A DNA stretch of 64,000 bases from Sphingobacterium detergens (GCF_003610355.1 NZ_RAPY01000001.1:620001-684000); one strand, 5' to 3'. Positions 27,798-37,335 are shown, counted from the first letter of the stretch. Numbers and translations: made by a program. The notes: generated from the sequence alone by a model not told the origin.

Positions 27798-28289
27798 TTA
27801 CTCCGCTAAAAGTCGTTCGATATTACGACAAATTTTACCTGACAATGGCGAAGTCGTGGGGTAATAGAAATCCACAACCTCTCCCTGCTTGTTGATCAGG
27901 TACTTGTGAAAGTTCCAGGAAGGTTTACTATTTATATGACCGTTTTCTGTCTTATTTGAAAGAAAATTATACAATGGCGTCGTATAGGTACCAACGACAT
28001 GGCTACGCTTAAAAACTGGAAAACTGACTTGTTGGTTTATTCGACAAAATGTCTCCAACGTACTGCCTGTCAGGGGTTCTTGATTCCGAAAGTTATTGGA
28101 CGGGAATGCAAGTATCTCAAACCCCTTTTCTTTATACTTTTGGTAGAGCTTTTCAAGCGATTTAAATTGTCTCGTAAACAGACACTGACTCGCTGTATTG
28201 ACGACCAACAAAACCTTTCCTTCAAAATCCCCTAGAGATTTCATGGTTCCATTGAATTGCAAGGCATCAAAGTCATAAATCGTTTTCAT
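27798..28289 (-). CDS. Glutathione peroxidase family thiol peroxidase
   Basis: A 163-residue Gpx-family peroxidase. The active-site set is present: peroxidatic Cys36 in NTASQCLFT, Gln70 in FRNQEP and Trp125-Asn126 in SWNFHKYL. A second Cys (Cys82, in ETFCRINQQVSFPVF) is where thioredoxin-dependent Gpx enzymes have their resolving cysteine. Unusually, the residue after Cys36 is Leu rather than the near-universal Gly of CGFT. Thioredoxin is the more likely reductant than glutathione, given the adjacent bacillithiol gene. It stands 160 bases upstream of bshB1 on the same strand. Confidence 0.9.
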   Translation of the reverse strand: MKTIYDFDALQFNGTMKSLGDFEGKVLLVVNTASQCLFTRQFKSLEKLYQKYKEKGFEILAFPSNNFRNQEPLTGSTLETFCRINQQVSFPVFKRSHVVGTYTTPLYNFLSNKTENGHINSKPSWNFHKYLINKQGEVVDFYYPTTSPLSGKICRNIERLLAE

Positions 28290-28363
28290 ATTATCTTAAT
28301 TTAGGTATTTACATGAGGATCCGGATACTTTTTCAAGTCTCCTTGTAATTAGCATATCGAAAT

Positions 28364-28996
28364 CTACATGACCGGTTTAGGTCTTGATCTTTCAAATTCC
28401 CGGATAATGTTTTCGATTTCGAAGTCCTCCTTTGGATCGTACGCAGATTTTAGATTATGCCCAAAAATTTTGGCAACCCCTTGATAAAAGAACGCGGAGA
28501 TTCCACCTTTCATTTCTTTTACCATTTCGTAGCTTGTATGCCCTGTATAACGATCGATCAGTTTTATAAGAATTTTACCCTGGGAAATGGTCATGTTTTT
28601 AATTTCCCTATTAAACATTTGTTTCACGTCATTTTCACAACGCTCCACCAAGGCTTCATGCTCCTTTTTTTCAGATGTCATGGCTAGATCCCGATCCAGC
28701 TGGTCGTATCTTTTTTGTGCATATATCGCATAAGGAAGTACCTTCAGTACATTTCGTCTAAAGCGTAGATATTCCCGTCTTGCTTCCTCGCTTGACCATA
28801 CTCGTTTTCTGACAATAACAACCTCAGGGATGGGAAACCAAGGCAGAATCTCGCCCGAAGGTAATGTTGTTTTCATATAATCAGTCACAGTCTCTTGCGC
28901 CCCTTCACCATACAATGGAAGAACAAGAGATTGAGCCTGTGTCACACCTGACAAGGTCCCAAGAAGAAAAAGCAAACCACCTACTATTGTCTTCAT
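28364..28996 (-). CDS. DUF4294 protein, exported
   Basis: A 210-residue protein with a cleavable signal peptide (residues 1 to about 21, ending TQAQS). The middle part, with PEVVIVRKRVW, RREYLRFRRNVLKVLPYA and KRYDQLDRDLA, is the DUF4294 pattern. A helical C-terminal part (GKILIKLIDRYTGHTSYEMVKEMKGG) follows, and the end is basic and Pro-rich. The family is largely confined to Bacteroidota and has no known function; a periplasmic location is inferred. It lies 74 bases upstream of the peroxidase gene on the same strand and is divergent from rel. Confidence 0.85.
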   Translation of the reverse strand: MKTIVGGLLFLLGTLSGVTQAQSLVLPLYGEGAQETVTDYMKTTLPSGEILPWFPIPEVVIVRKRVWSSEEARREYLRFRRNVLKVLPYAIYAQKRYDQLDRDLAMTSEKKEHEALVERCENDVKQMFNREIKNMTISQGKILIKLIDRYTGHTSYEMVKEMKGGISAFFYQGVAKIFGHNLKSAYDPKEDFEIENIIREFERSRPKPVM

Positions 28997-29146
28997 CTGA
29001 ATGACTATATAACTCTTTTAATTTGTCAATGCTATTATATTTTGGTAAATTTATTACAAAATAAGTTAGCTTGATAATCGTATTCGAAATACATTAACTA
29101 AATTAAACAAAAATACTCAAAAAAACATCATTTACCTGCAACGTTT

Positions 29147-31366
29147 ATGAAAGATTATGTGATTGATATAGAGGCAGAAAACAAAGAGATAAGAAAACGT
29201 TACCGTGCATTATTGCGTGCCTGCAAGCCTACTTTGCAGCGCGGGGATAAGCAAGAGATTCGTAAAGCTTTTGATTTGGCATTGGATAGTCATAAGGAAA
29301 TGCGCCGCAAATCAGGAGAACCTTATATTTATCATCCTATTGCTGTGGCGCAAATTGCTGCTGAGGAAATAGGCTTAGGTACGACCTCCATTGTATGCGC
29401 TTTGCTCCATGATGTTGTTGAGGATACCAATGTGACCTTGGACGAAATTGAGGAAATGTTTGGAAAAAAAGTTCGTCGCATTATCGACGGATTAACTAAA
29501 ATTTCCGGAATATTCGATCCTAATAGTTCAATGCAGGCCGAAAACTTCCGTAAAATGCTGCTCACTCTTGCAGACGACGTACGTGTTATTCTTATCAAAT
29601 TGGCGGATAGGCTGCATAATATGCGGACGATGGAGTTTATGGCAAGAGATAAACAGCTGAAGATTGCTTCGGAGACCAGTTATCTCTATGCCCCTTTAGC
29701 GCATCGCTTGGGTCTGTATGCAATTAAATCAGAATTGGAGGACTTGTCCATGAAGTTCACCGATCCGGATACCTACAAATTTATTGCCCGAAAACTGAAT
29801 GAGAAGAAGGCTGAGCGCGAGAGATTTATTGGTGATTTTATTGACCCTATTAAAGAAATTCTAGAAGAACAAGGGATTAAAGCATCTGTGTTTGGAAGGC
29901 CCAAATCCATCCATTCGATCTGGAACAAGATGCGCAAAAAGTCAATTCCATTCGAGGAAGTATATGATTTATTTGCCATCCGTATCGTCATCGATGCGGT
30001 AGACGAAAAGGAAAAAACCGAATGTTGGAAAGTATATTCCATTGTTACGGATTTATATCGCCCCAATCCAGACCGTTTACGCGATTGGATCTCCTCCCCC
30101 AAAGGGAATGGTTATGAATCTTTACATACCACAGTGATGGGCCCCAAAGGCCAATGGGTAGAGGTACAGATTCGGACCAAACGGATGAATGAAATTGCAG
30201 AGAAAGGATTTGCGGCCCACTGGAAATATAAAGAGTCTAATTCGGATTCAGGCCTGGATCAATGGATCAAAAAGGTACGCGATGTATTGAGCAGCCCTGA
30301 TCAGAATGCCATGGATTTTGTGGATGATTTTAAGATGAATCTGTTCTCCGATGAGATTTTTATCTTCACGCCAAAAGGTACACTGATTCAATTGCCCAAT
30401 AATGCCACAGCCTTGGACTTTGCCTTTGAGATTCACTCCGATATAGGTGCAAGTTGTATTGGTGCCAAAGTGAACCATAAATTGGTCCCACTTAGCCACG
30501 TCTTGCAAAATGGTGATCAAGTAGAGATTATTACATCGAGTAAGCAGTCTCCAAAAGAAGATTGGCTCAATTTTGTCGTTACCGCAAAAGCGAAATCTAA
30601 AATTAGATCCTCCCTTAAAGAAGAGAAACGAAGAGTCGCAGAGGACGGTAAGGAGATTCTGGAACGCAAATTGAAGTCTTTAAAAGTAACCTACAATACA
30701 GATAATATCAACAAGATTGCTAATTATCTGAAATATCCAAGTTCTCAGGACCTTTTTTATAACGTCGCAAAAGGCATTGTTGATATCAAGCAATTGCGCG
30801 AGTACGTGGCGCATGAGAAAGCAGTTGAAATTAATGCGGGTTCTTCTTCTGGCAATCAGTTCAATAGCCATATAGGTGGTTTAGTCGAAAAGATCAATAA
30901 GAAAGAGTTTGATACCATCCTTATTGGAGATGATATGCAAAAAGTTGACTATACCCTAGCCCCTTGTTGCAATCCGATTCCTGGCGATGATATTTTTGGC
31001 TTCCTGACAGTTAATGACGGTATCAAGATCCATCGTACCAGTTGCCCCAATGCGTCCAAGTTAATGGCGAATTATGGCTACCGTATACTGAAGGCACGCT
31101 GGGCTTCTACAAAAGACTCTGCATTCCTGACTGGGTTGCATATTGTGGGGATCGATGATGTCGGATTGGTCAATAAACTCACAACGGTTATTTCTCAAGA
31201 GTTTGCCGTTAATATTCGCTCCTTATCCATATCGAGTAATGATGGTATTTTTGATGGTAATATTATGGTTTACGTCAATGATACACAGCAATTAGAGAGC
31301 TTGATGAAAAACCTCAAACAAGTAAGAGGGATCACAGGAGTAAATCGTTATGAATCTGAAAATTAA
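29147..31366 (+). CDS. Bifunctional (p)ppGpp synthetase/hydrolase, RelA/SpoT family
   Basis: A 739-residue long-type Rsh enzyme. Domains in order: HD hydrolase with His63 (YHPIAVAQIA) and HDVVEDT (88-94); synthetase with RPKSIHSIWNKM and GYESLHTTVMGP; TGS with FTPKGTLIQLP; a Cys-rich/zinc-finger-like segment with APCCNPIPGDDI and HRTSCPN; and a C-terminal ACT domain. An intact HD motif means it can hydrolyse as well as make (p)ppGpp, as single Rel proteins do. Length is normal. It is 150 bases from the divergent DUF4294 gene and upstream of a Fur-family gene. Confidence 0.95.
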   Translation: MKDYVIDIEAENKEIRKRYRALLRACKPTLQRGDKQEIRKAFDLALDSHKEMRRKSGEPYIYHPIAVAQIAAEEIGLGTTSIVCALLHDVVEDTNVTLDEIEEMFGKKVRRIIDGLTKISGIFDPNSSMQAENFRKMLLTLADDVRVILIKLADRLHNMRTMEFMARDKQLKIASETSYLYAPLAHRLGLYAIKSELEDLSMKFTDPDTYKFIARKLNEKKAERERFIGDFIDPIKEILEEQGIKASVFGRPKSIHSIWNKMRKKSIPFEEVYDLFAIRIVIDAVDEKEKTECWKVYSIVTDLYRPNPDRLRDWISSPKGNGYESLHTTVMGPKGQWVEVQIRTKRMNEIAEKGFAAHWKYKESNSDSGLDQWIKKVRDVLSSPDQNAMDFVDDFKMNLFSDEIFIFTPKGTLIQLPNNATALDFAFEIHSDIGASCIGAKVNHKLVPLSHVLQNGDQVEIITSSKQSPKEDWLNFVVTAKAKSKIRSSLKEEKRRVAEDGKEILERKLKSLKVTYNTDNINKIANYLKYPSSQDLFYNVAKGIVDIKQLREYVAHEKAVEINAGSSSGNQFNSHIGGLVEKINKKEFDTILIGDDMQKVDYTLAPCCNPIPGDDIFGFLTVNDGIKIHRTSCPNASKLMANYGYRILKARWASTKDSAFLTGLHIVGIDDVGLVNKLTTVISQEFAVNIRSLSISSNDGIFDGNIMVYVNDTQQLESLMKNLKQVRGITGVNRYESEN

Positions 31367-31417
31367 TCAAATGAATATCACAATTTAGAAATACTATCAA
31401 ATGTCAATCTAAATTGG

Positions 31418-31425
31418 TAAATTTG
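31418..31425 (+). promoter_or_regulatory. Candidate -7 element of the Fur-family gene
   Basis: TAAATTTG fits TAnnTTTG, 19 bases before the ATG at 31444, implying a very short leader. No matching TTG at -33 was seen. Confidence 0.4.
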
Positions 31426-31443
31426 TACAAGAATATTTTTACT

Positions 31444-31935
31444 ATGAATCAAGCTGAAAATTTTGCAACTGTAAAAAAAATCTTTGAAGCATACTTAGAA
31501 AATAAAAATCTAAGAAAAACTCCAGAGCGTTATGCTATCTTGGAAGAGATCTATTCACGTACTGATCACTTTGATGTTGAGTCTTTGTATATCCATATGA
31601 AGAACAAAAAATACCGTGTCAGCCGTGCTACAGTTTATAATACCCTCGAATTATTAGTGTCTTGTGATTTGGTTACTAAACACCAATTTGGCCGTAATAT
31701 GGCTCAATTCGAAAAGTCTTACGGTTTCAAACAACACGACCACGTGATTTGTATTGAATGCAATAAGGTTGTAGAGTTTTGTGACCCTCGTATCAACCAG
31801 ATCCAAAGCCTTATGGGGGACCTATTGAAGTTTGACATCAAACACCATTCTTTAAATTTATACGGTGTATGTCAAGATTGCCAGGAAAAAAATAAAAAAG
31901 AAGAAACCGTAGCCCAAGAAGCTATTTCAAATTAA
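31444..31935 (+). CDS. Fur-family transcriptional repressor
   Basis: A 163-residue metal-dependent regulator. The winged-helix part includes [14 protein letters not shown] and [20 protein letters not shown], the recognition helix. The C-terminal metal/dimer domain has [18 protein letters not shown] and VCQDC, giving the two CxxC pairs of the structural zinc site. Fur, Zur and PerR cannot be separated by eye; the QHDHVIC form is like Fur. ATG 31444 is chosen over an upstream TTG. It is followed by a terminator and sits 78 bases after rel, probably with its own promoter. Confidence 0.9.
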   Translation: MNQAENFATVKKIFEAYLENKNLRKTPERYAILEEIYSRTDHFDVESLYIHMKNKKYRVSRATVYNTLELLVSCDLVTKHQFGRNMAQFEKSYGFKQHDHVICIECNKVVEFCDPRINQIQSLMGDLLKFDIKHHSLNLYGVCQDCQEKNKKEETVAQEAISN

Positions 31936-31975
31936 TCTTATATTTTTGTTAAATATAATAGTACATTTGTTCAGG

Positions 31976-32015
31976 AATGTTCAGGAGAAAAATTCCTGAA
32001 CATTTTTATTTTTTT
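31976..32015 (+). terminator. Terminator of the Fur-family gene
   Basis: AATGTTCAGGA (31976-31986) pairs with TCCTGAACATT (31994-32004), followed by a T-rich run. Confidence 0.8.
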
Positions 32016-32065
32016 AATGAGTCTATTTTTATTAATAACATTTTAATTACTATACTTTAAAAGCT

Positions 32066-33343
32066 ATGCAAGTTGATGTGCTTTTGGGCTTACAATGGGG
32101 TGACGAGGGTAAAGGTAAAATCGTAGACGTATTTTGTCCAAAATACGATTTAATCGCTCGTTTCCAAGGCGGCCCTAACGCCGGACACACGTTGGAATTT
32201 GATAACAAAAAATTCGTGCTCAACACAATTCCATCTGGTATCTTCAATGAAGGTACACTAAATCTTATTGGTAATGGTGTCGTTATTGATCCGATTATCC
32301 TAAAAAGAGAATTAGACAACCTTAAGACAGCTGGTTTTGATCCGGTGGGTAAAGGCAATTTGGTGCTAGCGCGCAAAGCACACCTTATTTTGCCAACACA
32401 CCAATTATTGGATGCCGCTTCAGAATCGAAAATGGGCGCAGGCAAGATTGGATCTACCTTAAAAGGTATCGGCCCGACGTACATGGATAAGACTGGTAGA
32501 AACGGCTTACGTGTAGGTGATACGACACTTCCAGATTTTCAAGAGCGTTACCAAAAGCTGAAAGAAAAGCATTTAAATATTCTTTCACACTATGGCGATA
32601 TTCCTGATTTCAGTGAAAAAGAACAAGCGTTCCTGGATGCTATCGAATTTATTAAAACCATTCCTCATGTTGATTCAGAGCATTTAGTCAATCAATATCT
32701 GAAAGAAGGCAAACGTGTATTGGCTGAGGGAGCTCAAGGTACCCTTTTGGATGTGGATTTCGGTTCTTATCCATTTGTTACTTCATCGAATACAACAACT
32801 GCTGGAGCTTGTACCGGTCTTGGTATCGCTCCCAATAAAATTGGTAAGGTATACGGTATTTTCAAAGCTTATGCGACCCGCGTAGGTGGAGGTCCCTTCC
32901 CTACTGAACTTCATGATGAGACCGGTGAAAAACTACGTCAATTAGGTCATGAATTTGGCGCTACGACAGGACGTGCCCGCCGTACAGGATGGATTGATAT
33001 CCCAGCATTGAAATATGCGATTATGTTGAATGGTGTGACTGATTTAATCATGATGAAGGCGGATGTATTGGATACTTTCGACAAGATTTATGCTTGTACA
33101 CATTATAAATATAATGGTGAGGTAATTGATTATATGCCATATGAGATTATTACTCATCAAGCAGAACCGATCTTGGAAGAAATTCAAGGCTGGAAACAAG
33201 ATTTGACTGGTATCACATCTGAGGGCGAGATTCCTGAGGCGTTAAACAACTATATTTCTTATTTGGAGAAAGCACTTGAAGTTCCTATCACAATTTTATC
33301 GGTAGGTCCGGATCGTAAACAAACACTGGCTTTATCAAAGTAA
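32066..33343 (+). CDS. purA: Adenylosuccinate synthase
   Basis: A 425-residue GTP-dependent enzyme that joins IMP and aspartate on the way to AMP. The GTP-binding signature WGDEGKGK (residues 11-18) is followed by GGPNAGHT, KIGSTLKGIGPTYMDK (IMP site), the ANGTLLD-like EGAQGTLLDVDFGSYPFVTSSN, and TTTGRARRTGW near the aspartate site. Length is normal (about 425-432). The next gene starts 3 bases after its stop, so the two are likely co-transcribed, though they belong to different pathways. Confidence 0.96.
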   Translation: MQVDVLLGLQWGDEGKGKIVDVFCPKYDLIARFQGGPNAGHTLEFDNKKFVLNTIPSGIFNEGTLNLIGNGVVIDPIILKRELDNLKTAGFDPVGKGNLVLARKAHLILPTHQLLDAASESKMGAGKIGSTLKGIGPTYMDKTGRNGLRVGDTTLPDFQERYQKLKEKHLNILSHYGDIPDFSEKEQAFLDAIEFIKTIPHVDSEHLVNQYLKEGKRVLAEGAQGTLLDVDFGSYPFVTSSNTTTAGACTGLGIAPNKIGKVYGIFKAYATRVGGGPFPTELHDETGEKLRQLGHEFGATTGRARRTGWIDIPALKYAIMLNGVTDLIMMKADVLDTFDKIYACTHYKYNGEVIDYMPYEIITHQAEPILEEIQGWKQDLTGITSEGEIPEALNNYISYLEKALEVPITILSVGPDRKQTLALSK

Positions 33344-33346
33344 AAT

Positions 33347-34633
33347 ATGAGGATCGAAAGTTTTGATCTTCTCGATTCTAAAGATAAATTTCATCAAAAA
33401 GCCCTGCATTGGTCGGGGCAATTTGATGAAATTTCTTTCTTTAATAGCAACGGCGCGCCTGACGAATGGGGAAGATTTGAGAGTGTATTGGCGGTGAAGG
33501 CCTTGCATTCATTTTGTGCCGATGATGATGTATTGGATCAATTACAGCAATTCTTAGTCAAACATCAATGCGAGTTTATTCCGGGATTTCTATCCTATGA
33601 TCTTAAGAATGAGATCGAAAATTTACATACTAGCGCCACTGATAAGCTCGGATTTCCAGCTGCCTATTTTTTTGTTCCAACCATTACGGTCAGATGGGCC
33701 GCTAATCAAGTTCACATCCAAGCCGATGATCCAGTTGCGGTGTATCAGTCCATCTGCGGCACAGTAATCCCACAGATAAATGCCAACCCAGAGATAAAGA
33801 TACACTCAAGGTGGACGAAAGAAGAATACTTTGCCGCCTTTGATAAGGTACAACAACATATCCAGCGTGGTGATATCTATGAAGTAAATCTCTGTCAGGA
33901 GTTCTTTGCCGAAAATGCAGATATTAACCCTATCGAGGTTTATCTAAAATTGAATACTGTATCACCTACTCCATTCAGCAACTTTTTTAAAGTTGGCCAT
34001 CATTTTATCATGAGCGCTTCTCCAGAACGTTTTTTGGCGAAAAGACAAGGTAAACTGATTTCTCAGCCCATTAAAGGCACTGCTAAAAGAGGTGTTACAG
34101 CGTACGAGGATGAAGAGATTGTCAGTCGTATGCTCCAATCACAAAAGGAGATCGCCGAAAATGTAATGATTGTGGATTTAGTTCGAAATGATTTGACACG
34201 AAGTGCCCTTCCCGGAACAGTTGAAGCAACACGTTTGTTTGAAATCCAATCTTTTAAACAGGTGCATCAGATGATCTCGACAATCACCTGCATCCAAAAT
34301 CCGAAGGTATCCAATATGGATGTATTTAGACATACATTTCCTGCAGGTTCAATGACAGGTGCGCCTAAGATTGCAGCAATGCGAATCTGTGATCAGATTG
34401 AAGCTTCCAAAAGAGGAGTATATGCGGGGTCCATAGGTTATTTTGATACTGTTCGTGATGAATTTGATTTTAATGTCGTGATCCGCTCCCTCCTATACAA
34501 CCAGCGGGAACATTACCTGTCCTTTCATACAGGTGGCGCTGTTACCAACCAAGCATTAGTGGAACAAGAATATCAAGAGTGCCTGCTGAAAGCCTCAGCT
34601 CTTCTATATGCATTGGATACGGTGGTACAATGA
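33347..34633 (+). CDS. Chorismate-binding enzyme (PabB/TrpE family)
   Basis: A 428-residue anthranilate/aminodeoxychorismate synthase component I. The C-terminal chorismate-binding domain has SASPERFLAKRQGKL, QPIKGTAKRG, VDLVRNDLTR, TFPAGSMTGAPK and GSIGYFDTV. It is shorter than TrpE (about 470-520) and PIKGTAKRG follows the PIKGT pattern, where PabB has Lys; the Lys of PIKGT supports aminodeoxychorismate synthase (PabB, folate synthesis) over TrpE, which usually has Ala there (PIAGT). No glutamine amidotransferase gene is adjacent. It begins 3 bases after purA. Confidence 0.88.
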   Translation: MRIESFDLLDSKDKFHQKALHWSGQFDEISFFNSNGAPDEWGRFESVLAVKALHSFCADDDVLDQLQQFLVKHQCEFIPGFLSYDLKNEIENLHTSATDKLGFPAAYFFVPTITVRWAANQVHIQADDPVAVYQSICGTVIPQINANPEIKIHSRWTKEEYFAAFDKVQQHIQRGDIYEVNLCQEFFAENADINPIEVYLKLNTVSPTPFSNFFKVGHHFIMSASPERFLAKRQGKLISQPIKGTAKRGVTAYEDEEIVSRMLQSQKEIAENVMIVDLVRNDLTRSALPGTVEATRLFEIQSFKQVHQMISTITCIQNPKVSNMDVFRHTFPAGSMTGAPKIAAMRICDQIEASKRGVYAGSIGYFDTVRDEFDFNVVIRSLLYNQREHYLSFHTGGAVTNQALVEQEYQECLLKASALLYALDTVVQ

Positions 34634-34703
34634 TAAAACTATACTAATTTTGTAGAGAATATTTTTTGCTTCAACTATTTTTTCGACCTTTGTGCTGTTG
34701 AAA

Positions 34704-35366
34704 ATGCAGATTCCTTATATTGATATACATACACATCAGCCCAATGTTATAAAGGATGGCTCCAGTCTATCTATTGTAAACGTAGCATTGAACCATAATG
34801 AGACTATCATTAAGGGGGGAGACTGCTCGATTGGGTTACATCCATGGTATATCAACAACAATACAGAAAAAGCATTGGAATTGATGCGTACAATGATAGA
34901 GGAAGCAAATGTTTTAGCAGTAGGTGAATGTGGTCTGGACAAAAATAGTGACGTATCCTTCGCGGAACAACAAGCAGTTTTTGACCAACAGATTCTATTG
35001 GCCATAGCTTTTCAGAAGCCGCTGATTATTCATTGTGTTCGTGCTTTTCAGGAGATTCAGGCTTCTTTGGCGAAAGAAAAATTTCGACTCCCGGTTATCT
35101 TTCATGGTTATCGCAAGAATTGGATCTTAGCCAAACAGCTCATTGATAAAGGGTACTACCTTTCAATCGGTGTCCATTGTTTGGATGGCAGCCAGGATCA
35201 AGTCGTAAGAAATATTCCCCTTGCACATTTATTTTTGGAAACAGATACCGATACAGCAACGGAAATTGCTAGCCTATATCAATATGTCGCTCAAGTTCGA
35301 TCTATTCCAGTAGAGATGCTAAAGCAGGCATTATATCATAATTATAAGATTGTATTAAAAAAATGA
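34704..35366 (+). CDS. TatD family metal-dependent hydrolase
   Basis: A 220-residue TIM-barrel hydrolase of the TatD family, often a DNase or deacylase. Metal ligands are seen: DIHTH (His9, His11), GECGLD (Glu), a His in IIHCVRA, FHGY (His) and ETDTDT (Asp). It is shorter than typical TatD (about 255-260), a form common in Bacteroidota. ATG 34704 gives the usual start next to the HxH strand; a GTG four codons earlier is less likely. Its last 4 bases overlap the tcdA start (ATGA), so translation is coupled. Confidence 0.85.
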   Translation: MQIPYIDIHTHQPNVIKDGSSLSIVNVALNHNETIIKGGDCSIGLHPWYINNNTEKALELMRTMIEEANVLAVGECGLDKNSDVSFAEQQAVFDQQILLAIAFQKPLIIHCVRAFQEIQASLAKEKFRLPVIFHGYRKNWILAKQLIDKGYYLSIGVHCLDGSQDQVVRNIPLAHLFLETDTDTATEIASLYQYVAQVRSIPVEMLKQALYHNYKIVLKK

Positions 35367-36088
35367 AAGATTTAAGTTGGCTGTCACGCACTGAGGCATT
35401 GGTCGGTAGGACAGCTTTGGAAAAATTAGCGGATTCACACGTAATGGTTCTGGGTCTAGGTGGTGTAGGTTCCTTTGCAGCAGAATTTATCTGTCGTGCA
35501 GGGGTTGGTAAAATGACCATTATAGATGGTGATACGGTAGACCCATCTAACAGAAATAGACAACTCCCAGCTCTTGCAACGAACCACGGTGAAGCGAAGG
35601 CTGAAATCATGAGACAGCGTCTTTTGGCTATCAATCCAGAATTGGAGTTGACCGTGATCAAGGACTTTATTATCCCCGAAAAAATACCAGCTTTATTGGA
35701 CATGAAACCTGACTATTGTGTGGAAGCCATTGATAGTATCACACCGAAGTTATTCTTCATCAGACTGGCACTGGATGCAAAAATGCCATTTGTAAGTTCA
35801 ATGGGTGCGGGCGGTAAAGTTGATCCAACTAAAATTGAGATTGCCGATATTAGTAAGTCTTATAACTGCAAGTTAGCCCAGCATATCCGCAAAAAATTGC
35901 GTAAACATGGTATCCGTGACGGTGTTAAAGTTGCCTTCTCAACTGAATTGCCAGACAAAAAATCTTTGCTGTATACCGATGGAAGTAATTTCAAGAAATC
36001 GGCTTATGGAACAATGTCTTATCTACCGGCAGCTTTTGGCGGTGCGATTGCTTCAGTTGCTATTCGGGATCTGATGGAAAATGCCTAA
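35363..36088 (+). CDS. tcdA: tRNA threonylcarbamoyladenosine dehydratase
   Basis: A 241-residue ThiF/MoeB/HesA-type E1-like enzyme that cyclises t6A in tRNA at the expense of ATP. It begins with the typical WLSRTEALVGRTALEKL segment, then the nucleotide motif GLGGVGS (31-37), Asp55 and NRNRQ (63-67). Further on are CVEAIDSITPK and a GAGGKVDPTKIEIADISKS segment characteristic of TcdA. Length is a little below E. coli TcdA (268). It overlaps the TatD-like gene by 4 bases and ends before a terminator. Confidence 0.92.
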   Translation: MKDLSWLSRTEALVGRTALEKLADSHVMVLGLGGVGSFAAEFICRAGVGKMTIIDGDTVDPSNRNRQLPALATNHGEAKAEIMRQRLLAINPELELTVIKDFIIPEKIPALLDMKPDYCVEAIDSITPKLFFIRLALDAKMPFVSSMGAGGKVDPTKIEIADISKSYNCKLAQHIRKKLRKHGIRDGVKVAFSTELPDKKSLLYTDGSNFKKSAYGTMSYLPAAFGGAIASVAIRDLMENA

Positions 36089-36122
36089 ATTGGTGCTAAA
36101 TAAACATATGCATAAATTATAA

Positions 36123-36158
36123 GAGCTACTCGCCTATGGGTTTGTAGCTCCTATTTTT
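36123..36158 (+). terminator. Probable terminator of tcdA
   Basis: GAGCTAC (36123-36129) pairs with GTAGCTC (36144-36150), with a T stretch just after. The stem is short. Confidence 0.55.
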
Positions 36159-36176
36159 GTTATGGATAAGAGTGAG

Positions 36177-36689
36177 CTATCGACTCGTTACTCCTTTCAT
36201 ATCAAGACCTTTTGGTTTAATATGTTCCAATCTTTTCTTTAACGAATCCAATTGCGATTTTTCAATATTTCCGGTAGCAATAATAACCCCCTCCTTTACT
36301 TGGGCTGTAATTGTCGGAAACTCTTTTAACACTCGATTGACATCCCTTGTTAGCGTCGAATCTACCGCCCCCTCTACTATTTCATGATATTTTTCGCGTG
36401 CGTCTTCTGGTTCCGGAAGATTGACCATAATATTGTTATGGATAGATTTGATACTTTCACCACCGGCCAACTTTGTTTTCTCTTCAATAACCTGTTTCAA
36501 TGAATCTGATCCTAATTGTCCGTTCAAGGTAACATTACCCGCTTCTACATCCACTGCTATGCCTTGGTTATCTGCTAAAGCTTCTTCAATTTTAGACTTT
36601 AACTTATCATCGGATTCTGGTGACCGGCATGAGTGAACAAAAGGTAAAACACCTAATGAAAATATCAAAAGTAAGTTGTTTAATTTCAT
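36177..36689 (-). CDS. BON-domain lipoprotein
   Basis: A 170-residue lipoprotein (lipobox VHSC, Cys21). Two BON-like segments follow: residues about 30-85 (KLKSKIEEAL...IAVDVEAGNVTLNGQLGSDSLKQVIEE) and about 105-165 (REKYHEIVEGAVD...PTITAQVKEGVIIATGNI). The repeated pattern of V.(V/A)..G.(V/I)(T/I)L.G is the BON core, found in OsmY-like proteins thought to bind phospholipid or stabilise envelopes. Function here is inferred to be periplasmic. It converges with tcdA and stands alone. Confidence 0.82.
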   Translation of the reverse strand: MKLNNLLLIFSLGVLPFVHSCRSPESDDKLKSKIEEALADNQGIAVDVEAGNVTLNGQLGSDSLKQVIEEKTKLAGGESIKSIHNNIMVNLPEPEDAREKYHEIVEGAVDSTLTRDVNRVLKEFPTITAQVKEGVIIATGNIEKSQLDSLKKRLEHIKPKGLDMKGVTSR

Positions 36690-36763
36690 CGTATCGTTTT
36701 ATTTTCGTTCATAGTAAAAACAGTTAGATTGAGATATTGTTTAGCTTTCCTGTATTTTGGCGA

Positions 36764-37234
36764 TTAATAGACTCCTGTAATTGTCTGATTTAGTTTGTTA
36801 AATAGAAAGCTATCTCCTGTTTTTTTACTCAGAAGCAGTTGACCTATAGGTGATACTGGTGAAATTGCAAATACATTCATATCGTCTATTTTTAATGCCC
36901 CGATACTAGTTGCAATAAAGTAGAGTCCTAGATTTGTCTTGACAAGGCTCCCTAGTTTTACAAAGTCCGTTGCGTCTGTTATTGTTGTTGCGATATTGGT
37001 CAGTTGTAAGAGGTCTTTATTCGCTTCCAGAAGTTGTCCCTGATAGCGATTGATATCTTGTTGGATCATCTCGCGGGAAGTTTCATATTTGTCACCAGCG
37101 CTACTTTTTGTATCGTCATTGCTGGAATCTCTAGCGGTTTCCAGAGCAGATTCAATCATCGCGATCCGATCATTTGTCCGTGCGATGGAAACTTCTAAAA
37201 CCATCTTTTTTATATCAAAATAGCTATTTGTCAT
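36764..37234 (-). CDS. GreA/GreB-like protein
   Basis: A 156-residue cytosolic protein shaped like transcript cleavage factor GreA: an N-terminal helical coiled coil (about residues 1-75, with SSAGDKYETSREMIQQDINRYQGQL) and a C-terminal FKBP-like part with GSLVKTNLGLYFIA and the GreA-type ending SPIGQLLLSKKTGDSF. The coiled coil is shorter and its tip differs from GreA, so RNA cleavage stimulation is uncertain. Such proteins are often labelled 3-oxoacyl-ACP synthase in databases, which the sequence does not support. ATG 37234 is preferred to an earlier start. Confidence 0.75.
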   Translation of the reverse strand: MTNSYFDIKKMVLEVSIARTNDRIAMIESALETARDSSNDDTKSSAGDKYETSREMIQQDINRYQGQLLEANKDLLQLTNIATTITDATDFVKLGSLVKTNLGLYFIATSIGALKIDDMNVFAISPVSPIGQLLLSKKTGDSFLFNKLNQTITGVY

Positions 37235-37335
37235 TCTGAAAAATAAGAAATATGTTTTATTCAAAAAAAAATAAAAACAATAGGCTTAAGTTCAACAGTA
37301 TAGAAAAAATCAAACTATAAAAAACACGAGCGGTA

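Noticed and set aside
36764..37234. 3-oxoacyl-ACP synthase, a label often given to proteins like this.
   Set aside because: No ketosynthase active-site Cys-His-His/Asn and far too short; the GreA-like pattern explains it better.
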